A stretch of DNA of 5,950 nucleotides from an uncultured Opitutia bacterium (GTDB taxonomy: Bacteria > Verrucomicrobiota > Verrucomicrobiia > Opitutales > UBA953): positions 1 through 5,950 of the forward strand of contig CALEEU010000221.1 of the NCBI GenBank assembly GCA_937875975.1, read 5' to 3'. This document shows, in pieces, positions 1 to 5,660 of this stretch. Positions within the stretch are counted from its first letter, which is position 1. Each line of letters opens with the position of its first letter. A program made the translations under genes and the position numbers. Below the pieces are notes generated by a model. That model saw only the letters and a program-made list of their open reading frames with translations, was not told the origin of the DNA and ran no database searches.

Positions 1-849
1 CTCGTCCGACGCGTCCGCACCGAAGGCGACGCCCGCTCCACGATTCTCCTGAACCGTGCGCCACTCTCCGATGTCTGGATCCAAGCCGCCGGTGCGCGGA
101 CAGATCCAGAAGCGTTCGATGACGGCGCCGCCATCTTCGTCTTGGCAGATGTGACGGCGCTGAAACGCCTCCAGGCCATGGAGCGCGACTTCGTCACGAA
201 CGTCTCCCATGACCTACGTACCCCGGTGACAATCCTCCGCGGCTACGCCGAGACCTTGGCTGAAGACCAGGCGACGATGTCGCCCGAAGATCGTGCCCGT
301 TTCACGCAGAAGATTGTGAGCTCCATCGGCCGTCTGCAGGGACTCGTCGAAGGACTACTCGCCCTCGCCAGCCTGGAATCCTCCCAGGATGTCCGTCGCG
401 AGCCGGGGGCGCTCCATGTCGCGGCCCGTGAGGTCGCGGTGGAATTCGCCGCCCGCTGTAAGGCCGCCGGGGTGAAGTTGGAATTGAAGTTGGAAGCCGC
501 CGGTGGTGGCGCTGCCGATCCAGTCCAAGCCCGCCGACTGGTCCAGAACCTCATTGATAACGCCTTGGCCCACGCCGCCGGCATGAGCCGCCTCATCGTA
601 TCGACCCGGGATACCCCGAGCGGCGTTGAGCTGACCGTGGAAGATGACGGGGCCGGAGTCACCCCTGCAGACCTCCCGAGACTCTTCGATCGGTTTTACC
701 GGACCGACAAATCCCGCCGGGCAGGGGGTAGCGGTCTAGGACTCAGTATCGTCCGCCAAGTCGCCGAACTCCATGGGGGGTCGGCCTCGGTGGAGCCTGC
801 CCAGCCAAAGGGCCTACGGATCACCGTAACCCTGCCGGCCGCGGCCTAG
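1..849 (+). CDS. PhoR-like sensor histidine kinase, C-terminal part (5' end outside window)
   Basis: The reading frame is open from base 1 to the TAG at 847-849, so the start lies to the left and at least 282 residues are present. The first ~45 codons look like the end of a PAS-type sensor domain, closing with VLADVTALKRL, the usual PAS-to-kinase junction in PhoR-like kinases. Next come the H-box VSHDLRTP (phospho-accepting His at 208-210), the N-box QNLIDNA (about 544-564), the G1 box DDGAG (643-657), the F-box LFDRFYR and the G2 box GGSGLGL (724-744), so the dimerisation/phosphotransfer and ATPase domains are complete. The protein should autophosphorylate and pass phosphate to a response regulator, which in PhoR systems is PhoB, usually encoded just upstream; that region is not visible. 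Any N-terminal membrane segments are also outside. The PhoR assignment rests on the H-box context; another class-I kinase with a PAS domain is possible. Confidence 0.9.
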   Translation, partial: LVRRVRTEGDARSTILLNRAPLSDVWIQAAGARTDPEAFDDGAAIFVLADVTALKRLQAMERDFVTNVSHDLRTPVTILRGYAETLAEDQATMSPEDRARFTQKIVSSIGRLQGLVEGLLALASLESSQDVRREPGALHVAAREVAVEFAARCKAAGVKLELKLEAAGGGAADPVQARRLVQNLIDNALAHAAGMSRLIVSTRDTPSGVELTVEDDGAGVTPADLPRLFDRFYRTDKSRRAGGSGLGLSIVRQVAELHGGSASVEPAQPKGLRITVTLPAAA

Positions 850-860
850 GTCCAGATATG

Positions 861-889
861 AAAAACCCGCCGGGTTTCGGCGGGTTTTG
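861..889. terminator. Bidirectional intrinsic terminator between convergent units
   Basis: A perfect 10-bp stem pairs AAAACCCGCC (862-871) with GGCGGGTTTT (879-888) around a 7-base loop. The A-run on one side and the T-run on the other mean that either strand reads as a GC stem followed by U residues: four Ts rightward (885-888), five Ts leftward (865-861). It begins 12 bases after the kinase stop codon and lies 15 bases past the 3' end of tRNA-Gly on the other strand, so it plausibly ends both transcripts. Confidence 0.85.
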
Positions 890-909
890 GCTCCATTTTA
901 AAGTGGAGC
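890..909 (-). repeat. Inverted repeat joining the tRNA 3' end to its trailer
   Basis: GCTCCA (890-895) and TGGAGC (904-909) are perfect complements separated by 8 AT-rich bases. On the minus strand the last six bases of the encoded tRNA (GCTCCA) could pair with the trailer sequence TGGAGC before processing. The pairing would compete with the acceptor stem only at its last base pairs. It may be a processing signal or chance. Confidence 0.45.
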
Positions 910-978
910 GCGCGACTGGACTTGAACCAGCAACAGCCACCTTGGCAAGGTGGTACTCTACCATTGAGCTACGCGCGC
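904..978 (-). tRNA. tRNA-Gly, anticodon GCC
   Basis: Read on the minus strand, the 75 bases fold as a full cloverleaf. The 7-bp acceptor stem is GCGCGCG/CGCGCGC, followed by TA, a D-arm GCTC-AATGGTA-GAGT, an anticodon stem CCACC/GGTGG with loop TTGCCAA, a 5-base variable loop, and a T-arm GCTGG-TTCAAGT-CCAGT. The anticodon GCC decodes GGC and GGT. The discriminator is U, as expected for bacterial glycine tRNAs, and CCA is genomically encoded (904-906 on the plus strand reads TGG). The D and T stems each contain one G-U pair. The gene lies 26 bases after the PstS-like gene on the same strand and ends just before the shared terminator. Confidence 0.96.
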
Positions 979-989
979 GTTGGATGGGA

Positions 990-1018
990 AGCAGACCAAA
1001 CGCCCTACCGAGTGTCAA
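990..1018 (-). promoter_or_regulatory. Probable sigma-70-type promoter of tRNA-Gly
   Basis: On the minus strand a consensus -35 box TTGACA (1018-1013) is followed by exactly 17 bases and then TCTGCT (995-990), a weak -10 box preceded by TGG, which fits an extended -10. Transcription would start about 4-5 bases before the mature tRNA. The bases after the -10 box (TCCC) are C-rich, like the GC-rich discriminators of stringently controlled stable-RNA promoters. The -35 box falls inside the last codons of the PstS-like gene. The -10 box matches only 3 of 6 consensus positions, so this is a prediction. Confidence 0.5.
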
Positions 1019-1853
1019 GCCTTTGGACAAACCTCGTCCGGGCGGCCTTGGGAGCAGGGAAGAGGCCCTGCTTTTCAAGCAGGGCAGCTGCTTCATCAGA
1101 GAAGAGCCACCGGAGTGCCGGGGTGAGCTCGGCTAGCCGATCCTGCCGTACATAAAGGATGAGGGGGACCTGGAGGGGGTAGTCGCCATTATGGACGTTG
1201 TTCTCATCCGGACCATAGGCCGTAGAGGACTTCCCAGGGCGTCCATCCGCGACCTGGAGAACCTTGCCCCGGCCAGAAGGAGGCCGCGGGATGAGCGTAA
1301 CACTCCCCGCGCGGGACGCCAAGAGATCGGCCGCGAGATCCAGCTCGATGCGCTGTCTTACATCTTGTCGAAATGGCTGACCCTCAAGGGCGATGCCCTG
1401 GAAGATTTCGAGCACCATCGAGCCGGCCGGCGAACAGACCGCTGGCGTGATGAGCTCGGAGCGCGCGGCTGGGTCGATATCATTCCAATTGCGAGCAGGC
1501 GCCCGCGGGTCGCGGGCGAAGACATTCGCAAGATTTTCCAGCGTGATAGATTCAGCGCGGTTGGTCCCGTGGGTAGCGACCACCACCACCGCGCTCGCCA
1601 GACGGAATTCGACGACCCCCATCTTGCCGGTCGGAACCGGCGCGACCTCACGGTCACGCATCATGAGTACAGCCGCCCCGGCACGACCATCCACGAAAGC
1701 CTGACGGCCAGGAAGGGTGCCGCCGAAATCGGCGGCAGTCTTGCCTGCGGCGATATCGAGACCGCGGGCAACGGCGCCGGCTAGCAGATCCGAGCCGACG
1801 ATATCAGCGGCGCGCAAGGCGACGCAGGAAAGAAAGAGGGCAAGTAGCCTCAC
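1005..1853 (-). CDS. PstS-like periplasmic substrate-binding protein (PBP type 2)
   Basis: From the GTG at 1853-1851 the product is 282 residues. It starts with a short signal peptide (MRLLALFLSCVALRA, cleavage near residue 15-16), so it should be exported. Family features of phosphate-type binding proteins follow: an exported-domain start DIVGSDLL, a segment ITLENLANVFARDP...NW (about residues 103-123) resembling the 'sLt..el..IF.G..W' stretch of PstS relatives, and a late GDYPLQVPLILYV strand (about 223-235). Where PstS-type proteins carry an SGT ligand loop, this one reads CSPAGSM (about 140-146), so phosphate binding is uncertain. I chose the GTG because it overlaps the regulator's TGA in a GTGA junction. 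An in-frame ATG at 1886 would give 293 residues, a basic N-terminus and Cys21 in a poor lipobox-like context (LFLSC), but has no ribosome-binding site. No transporter subunits adjoin it. Confidence 0.8.
   Translation of the reverse strand: MRLLALFLSCVALRAADIVGSDLLAGAVARGLDIAAGKTAADFGGTLPGRQAFVDGRAGAAVLMMRDREVAPVPTGKMGVVEFRLASAVVVVATHGTNRAESITLENLANVFARDPRAPARNWNDIDPAARSELITPAVCSPAGSMVLEIFQGIALEGQPFRQDVRQRIELDLAADLLASRAGSVTLIPRPPSGRGKVLQVADGRPGKSSTAYGPDENNVHNGDYPLQVPLILYVRQDRLAELTPALRWLFSDEAAALLEKQGLFPAPKAARTRFVQRLDTR
1065..1085. repeat. Perfect 9-bp hairpin inside the 3' end of the PstS-like gene
   Basis: GCCCTGCTT (1065-1073) and AAGCAGGGC (1077-1085) are perfect complements with a 3-base loop. 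On the coding (minus) strand the hairpin spans codons for ALLEKQG, about 60 bases before the stop. No U-run follows in that direction, so it is not a standard terminator. It might pause RNA polymerase, mark mRNA processing, or be codon chance. Confidence 0.5.
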
Positions 1854-3232
1854 GCGATCTCGGGCCCGGGATCGAGTTCCGGCCATTGCAGGAGTTTACG
1901 ATGGAGGGTGCGACGAGAGATCCCCATCAGCTCCGCGGCCCGCGTACGGTTGCCCGCAGCGGCGGCCAAAGCCTGCTTCAAGAGCTGTTTCTCGTTCTGC
2001 TCACGATCAAGGATATTGCCTCCGGCCGAGGGCAGGGCGGAGACCGCGATGGTCGTGGCGGAGAGCTGCGTGAATCGCGGATCGAGGTCACCGGCGGCAA
2101 CCGTCTTACCCGAACGGAGGACGGCGAGATTCTCGCAAGCATTGCGGAGCTCGCGGATATTCCCAGGCCAAGGATAGCGAACGAGCACGGCGAGTGCTTC
2201 CGGTGATAGCTTGGCCGCGGCGACCGAGTTCTCCTTGGCGAAGCGCTCGAGATAATGCGAAAGGAGCAGGGGAACGTCATCCTGGCGCTCACGCAGGGGC
2301 GGTAAGCGCAGCGGGACGACGGACAGACGATAGTAGAGATCTTCGCGGAACTTCCCCTCCTTGACCATCTGCTGAAGGTCGCGATTGGTCGCACAGACCA
2401 ACCGAAGATCGAGGCCGATCGGACGATGTGAACCGAGGCGCTCGACGGAGCGAGTCTCTAAGAAGCGCAGGAGCTTGACCTGAGTGGTGGCATCGATTTC
2501 CCCGATTTCATCGAGGAAGAGGGTGCCGCCATCCGCCGATTCGAAGCGACCCACGCGCCGCTCGTTCGCCCCCGTGAAGGCGCCCTTCTCGTGACCGAAT
2601 AATTCGGACTCCAGCAGGTTGGCAGGAATCGCGGCACAATGCACCGCCATGAAAGGTCCTTTCGCGCGCTGGCTCGCCTGATGAATCATCTGAGCGAAGA
2701 GCTCCTTGCCCGTGCCGGTCTCGCCAAGCAGGAGGATGGTGGCATTAGACGAAGCGACTGAACGCACCTGTTCGATCGAACGCTGGAGGGCGGCGGAGGA
2801 GCCGACGATTTCGCTCAGCGAAAACTTGCGGTCGAGGCGGGCCTTGAGCGTGACGACTTCTTTCTCCGTGGTGCGGGCCTTCAGCCCGCGATCAAGAACG
2901 AGCTCCACCTGACGCAGGTCTACGGGCTTCTGGAAGAACCAATATGCCCCGAGACTCATCGCCTTCACCGCGGTGTCCACGTCGCCGTAGGCCGTCATCA
3001 TAATGCAGACGGGCTGGTTGGGCAGCTTGAGCGCGCGGTCGATGACCGCCATACCGTCTTCGCCCGCCATGCGGAGATCCGTGAGCACCGCATCGGGCGG
3101 GACGTCCTGCATAAGGCGCGCCGCTTCCGCGGCGTCCTTGGCTACAAAAGTCTCATAGCGATCTTCCAATGCCGCGCGCAGTCCTTCGCGGATATTCTTC
3201 TCGTCGTCGACGATGAGCACCGTGGGTTTCAT
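1850..3232 (-). CDS. NtrC-family sigma-54-dependent response regulator
   Basis: The 460-residue product has the full three-domain layout. Residues 1-120 are a receiver domain with acidic pair D9-D10, phospho-acceptor D52 (LTDLRM), T80 and K102 (QKP). Residues about 140-375 are the AAA+ domain: Walker A GETGTGKE (170-177), the sigma-54-contacting GAFTGA loop (217-222), Walker B GGTLFLDE (235-242), and the arginine-bearing REDLYYRL segment (296-303). Residues about 425-447 are a Fis-type helix-turn-helix (NRTRAAELMGISRRTLHRKL). All key residues are intact, so it should activate sigma-54 promoters after phosphorylation. ATG 3232 begins MKPTVLIVDDE, typical for receiver domains; an open frame upstream to 3442 only shadows hemA. 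The start lies 4 bases after the hemA stop with no clear ribosome-binding site, which suggests coupling. No partner kinase is adjacent, and its targets are unknown. Confidence 0.95.
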   Translation of the reverse strand: MKPTVLIVDDEKNIREGLRAALEDRYETFVAKDAAEAARLMQDVPPDAVLTDLRMAGEDGMAVIDRALKLPNQPVCIMMTAYGDVDTAVKAMSLGAYWFFQKPVDLRQVELVLDRGLKARTTEKEVVTLKARLDRKFSLSEIVGSSAALQRSIEQVRSVASSNATILLLGETGTGKELFAQMIHQASQRAKGPFMAVHCAAIPANLLESELFGHEKGAFTGANERRVGRFESADGGTLFLDEIGEIDATTQVKLLRFLETRSVERLGSHRPIGLDLRLVCATNRDLQQMVKEGKFREDLYYRLSVVPLRLPPLRERQDDVPLLLSHYLERFAKENSVAAAKLSPEALAVLVRYPWPGNIRELRNACENLAVLRSGKTVAAGDLDPRFTQLSATTIAVSALPSAGGNILDREQNEKQLLKQALAAAAGNRTRAAELMGISRRTLHRKLLQWPELDPGPEIA

Positions 3233-3236
3233 GGGC

Positions 3237-4277
3237 TTAGGCTTCGGAAGAGGTCTGATGGTTGGCCGCACCCCAGGCGCGGGCGGCTTTCTCCGCCAAA
3301 GCGATGCGCGCGCGGTCGACCTCAGCCAGACGGGCCTTGAGGTTCGCGTTGGAAACGCGTGCGAGGTCATCCAGGTCGCACAGGTAAGTGCCGTCGAGCC
3401 CGTGGACGCCGGAGGCGAAATTACGCGGCACGCCAAGGTCAACGAGCAGAAGAGGGCGGCCCGCCCGGCGGCCAGCGATCTCGCGGAGTGAGACCGCGTC
3501 GAGCAAAGCGCGCTCTACGGTCGCGCAGCCCACGATCACATCATGTGCGTGCGCCTGACGTAACGCGTCGGCCAGCGTGAGCGAAGCTCCGGAGAATTCC
3601 TCCGCGAGGGTGCGGGCGTTGTCGAACGTGCGCGAGGCGACGGAAATCTGGGAGGCGCCGCGAGAGACGAGCGCTTGGACGACCTGACGTCCGACATCGC
3701 CCGTGCCAAGCACGAGTACCCGAGCCTCGGCAAGCGAGCCGAAGACGCGCAGGGCGAGATCGACGGCGACATTTCCGAGACTCACCTGTCCTTGTGAGAT
3801 GCCAGTGTTGGTGCGCGCCCAGGCGCCTGCCTGGAAGGCGCGCTGGAAGACGCGGTTGAGCACCGGGCCGGTCATCCCTCGCGCGAGCGCGTCGGCGTAG
3901 GCATCCTTGACTTGTCCAGCGATCTCGACTTCGCCGACCATCTGAGACTCAAGTCCGGAGACCACGGAGAAAAGGTGTTCGACGGCCTGTAAGCCGGGGA
4001 CTGGGCGCAAGTGCTGATCGAGCACGGCCGCAGACGCACCGGTCGCTTTAAGCAGCGCGCTACGTACATGCAGGGCGGCGGCTTCGTCTCCGACTGCGTA
4101 AGCCTCGAGACGATTGCAGGTCGCGAGCAGCACCGCCTCGGCGAGGCCAGCTTCGCGAGCGGCCGCGTAGAAAACCTCCGCACCGCCAGCGGGGACGGTG
4201 AACGTCGCGCGTTCGTCGAGTCCGGCGGTGCGGTGGGTAGCGCTGAGCGCCACCAGATTGCGGGCGCGGTCGCTCAT
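3237..4277 (-). CDS. hemA: Glutamyl-tRNA reductase, short form
   Basis: This enzyme reduces glutamyl-tRNA(Glu) with NADPH to glutamate-1-semialdehyde, the first committed step of C5 tetrapyrrole (haem) synthesis in the cytoplasm. The 346-residue product shows an N-terminal catalytic domain with ATCNRLE (nucleophile C54), the conserved GEVEIAGQVKDAY block (about 115-127), NRVFQRAFQAG and TGISQGQVSLGNVAV (to 172), an NADPH-binding Rossmann motif VLGTGDVG (189-196), and LLVDLGVPRNF (277-287). After about residue 295 only ~50 residues remain, ending in one alanine-rich helix. Usual GluTRs are about 410-450 residues and end in a helical dimerisation domain, so most of that domain is missing. ATG 4277 overlaps the TGA of the preceding gene in ATGA and has no clear ribosome-binding site; longer upstream frame to 4469 lies inside that gene and is not coding. 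Confidence 0.93.
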   Translation of the reverse strand: MSDRARNLVALSATHRTAGLDERATFTVPAGGAEVFYAAAREAGLAEAVLLATCNRLEAYAVGDEAAALHVRSALLKATGASAAVLDQHLRPVPGLQAVEHLFSVVSGLESQMVGEVEIAGQVKDAYADALARGMTGPVLNRVFQRAFQAGAWARTNTGISQGQVSLGNVAVDLALRVFGSLAEARVLVLGTGDVGRQVVQALVSRGASQISVASRTFDNARTLAEEFSGASLTLADALRQAHAHDVIVGCATVERALLDAVSLREIAGRRAGRPLLLVDLGVPRNFASGVHGLDGTYLCDLDDLARVSNANLKARLAEVDRARIALAEKAARAWGAANHQTSSEA

Positions 4278-5131
4278 CGGGACGAGGGCAGCGAAAGATA
4301 GAGCGCGATCAGCGCCGGGATGAAGGCGAGCAGGGAAGCGCGCGCGAAGGAAGCGCCCGGCAGACGTTGACGACGGCGATGCACGACGATCCAGAAACAG
4401 GCGAGCCAAGTGATGAGGGCCGCGATGAGCTTCGGAGCAGCGACGAGCGCGAGGTCGCGCTGAGCCCAATCGGTCGCACCAATGACCAAGGAAAGTCCGA
4501 GGAGCCAGACCGCCGCACCCATCAGCTGAGCGCCGATGCGATCGAGCGGAACCAGCGCGGGCAGCAGAGCGTAGATTCCGCCGAACTGATGCCGCGCGAG
4601 GGCGCGATCCTGCAGGAGAAAAGCGGCGGAGTTGAGCGCCTGGGCACCCAGTACGCAGTACGCAAGAATCGCGGCCCCCACATGGATGGCGATGAGCGGC
4701 TTACCGGTCTTGTCCAAGCCTGGGTGTTCGACGACGCCGAGAAAAGCCGCCGCCACGAGGCACAGCGCGGTCGTGCCCGCGATTGCCCAAGTCGGCAGAC
4801 GATGGTTAAACGTCAGGTCGAGAAAAAGGGCCAAGCCCGACACGCCCCACGCAATCGAGAGTAACACCTCCGCGGCACTCGCGATGGGCAGGGAATTCGT
4901 GCGCAGCCCTTGGTAGGCGAGCATCGTGGTGAGCAGAACCCATCCGCCACGAAGCAACCAGAGGCCGGAGGCCTGTAATTTTCCGGAGGCGTCTTTGGGA
5001 GCCAGTGCATCGAGCAAGGCGGCAGCCACAAAGACCGCTGCACAGCCCAACAGGCAGTCCCGGGCGAGGGGATGGGCGGCGAGTTCGGCGGCCACGGTGA
5101 GCATGGGTTGAGATAAGGGGAGGTGTGACAT
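4274..5131 (-). CDS. HemX/CcsA-like integral membrane protein (cytochrome c assembly family)
   Basis: The 285-residue product has about eight predicted membrane segments (near residues 24-44, 58-75, 87-106, 114-133, 148-172, 203-219, 231-250, 263-281). Family signs are the early LPIASAAEVLLSIAWG stretch (81-96), a His in a membrane helix (IAIHVGAAILAYC, H150), LPALVPLDRIG (190-200), and APKLIAALITW (232-242) matching the end of the usual WWD region. The tryptophan-rich WGxYWxWD-type motif that handles haem in true CcsA/CcmC proteins is replaced by TDWAQRDLAL, so I favour a HemX-like role beside hemA over cytochrome c haem delivery. In Bacillus, hemX follows hemA and its product lowers GluTR levels; here it precedes hemA and overlaps it by 4 bases. 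ATG 5131 is preceded by TGAGGG at 9 bases; a second ATG at 5104 has no such site. Confidence 0.8.
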   Translation of the reverse strand: MSHLPLSQPMLTVAAELAAHPLARDCLLGCAAVFVAAALLDALAPKDASGKLQASGLWLLRGGWVLLTTMLAYQGLRTNSLPIASAAEVLLSIAWGVSGLALFLDLTFNHRLPTWAIAGTTALCLVAAAFLGVVEHPGLDKTGKPLIAIHVGAAILAYCVLGAQALNSAAFLLQDRALARHQFGGIYALLPALVPLDRIGAQLMGAAVWLLGLSLVIGATDWAQRDLALVAAPKLIAALITWLACFWIVVHRRRQRLPGASFARASLLAFIPALIALYLSLPSSR

Positions 5132-5201
5132 TTTGGCAAACCCTCAAGACGTCCTGTTTTCTTGCGGCCGAGGGCAGGGGTGGGATAGGTTGACTGTTCT
5201 T
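5132..5201. other. Divergent intergenic region between the hemX-like and DUF5069 genes
   Basis: These 70 bases separate two oppositely directed starts and should hold the promoters for both units. Rightward there is a TTGGCA at 5133-5138, but no convincing -10 box at the right distance; leftward I see no clear pair. I found no sigma-54 (-24/-12) element and no obvious operator palindrome. Promoters may extend into the flanking coding sequence. Confidence 0.4.
5141..5146 (-). promoter_or_regulatory. Likely ribosome-binding site of the hemX-like gene
   Basis: On the minus strand TGAGGG ends 9 bases before ATG 5131. It supports that start over the second in-frame ATG at 5104, which is preceded only by pyrimidine-rich sequence. 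Confidence 0.45.
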
Positions 5202-5657
5202 ATGGCCCACGACCTCTACGACCTTACCCAGCACCCTCCCCGTAGCCCCCGCGTCCGCCTAGGCGGCTTGGTTATCCTTCCTCGGATGATCGACAAAGCA
5301 CGCGCCACTAAGGCCGGGAAAAATGGCGAATATAACTACGCGTGCCCGCTGGATGCCAACGTCCTGGACTTCCTTGGCGTCGAAGCAAACGCACTTAAGG
5401 CACAGATTGACAACGGCTTAGGTGATGGTGAAATCCTTGTTTGGCTGATGGCCAATGCAAAGAAGCCCCGTACGGCCCAGGAAATCGCTGCTTTCAGCGC
5501 ATTCCATGAGCAGCGCGCTCCCAGCTCTCCTGGAAGCCGTGCTAAGATGACTGACTACCAGTCCTCAACCCCAGCCGGTGCCAAGCGTGATGACATCACC
5601 ACCTGGTTCGAGGTGCTCGATCTGGACGATCACCAGAGCTTCGGCGGTAAGGTATAA
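5202..5657 (+). CDS. DUF5069 family protein
   Basis: The 151-residue product opens with DLTQHPPRSPRVRLGGLVILPRMIDKARA (residues 7-35; quoted in parts: DLTQHPPRSPR, LGGLVILPRMIDKARA), the hallmark of the DUF5069 family, followed by GEYNYACPLD (42-51), DFLGV (56-60) and a GLGDGEILVWL segment (72-82). No function is established for the family to my knowledge. There is no signal peptide or membrane helix, so it is probably cytoplasmic. I chose ATG 5202 because the family motif starts six residues in; a TTG at 5133 would add 23 residues unlike the family and would overlap the divergent region. The ribosome-binding site is weak (GGATAGG, about 12 bases upstream). The next gene begins 3 bases after the stop, so the two are likely co-transcribed, but that phosphatase gives no firm clue to its job. 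Confidence 0.85.
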   Translation: MAHDLYDLTQHPPRSPRVRLGGLVILPRMIDKARATKAGKNGEYNYACPLDANVLDFLGVEANALKAQIDNGLGDGEILVWLMANAKKPRTAQEIAAFSAFHEQRAPSSPGSRAKMTDYQSSTPAGAKRDDITTWFEVLDLDDHQSFGGKV

Positions 5658-5660
5658 CCC

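Noticed and set aside
142..849. Kinase treated as a complete gene starting at TTG 142
   Set aside because: The frame is open to base 1 and residues before 142 continue a PAS-like domain, so the gene is truncated by the window.
904..978. tRNA-Gly as an integration site for a mobile element
   Set aside because: No integrase and no direct repeat of the tRNA 3' end are visible in the window.
858..1155. Small open frames on both strands between the kinase and the PstS-like gene
   Set aside because: They cover the terminator and the tRNA and have no coding character.
1191..1784. Plus-strand open frame of 197 codons
   Set aside because: It lies antisense within the PstS-like gene, shows no recognisable motif, and is explained by high GC content removing stop codons.
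3233..3442. N-terminal extension of the NtrC-type regulator
   Set aside because: The extra 70 residues overlap hemA, resemble no domain, and the receiver domain starts cleanly at ATG 3232.
4278..4469. N-terminal extension of HemA
   Set aside because: The extra 64 residues overlap the HemX-like gene and are arginine-rich noise; ATG 4277 gives the usual GluTR start.
4367..4864. Plus-strand open frame of 165 codons
   Set aside because: Antisense to the HemX-like gene; charged low-information sequence with no family resemblance, while the opposite strand has clear membrane segments.
5133..5201. TTG start extending the DUF5069 protein by 23 residues
   Set aside because: The family motif starts at ATG 5202 and the added residues do not look like the family.
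5132..5201. Possible sigma-54 promoter upstream of the operon (self-regulation by the NtrC-type protein)
   Set aside because: I found no GG-N10-GC element with the expected flanking bases; TTGGCA at 5133 lacks the -12 part.
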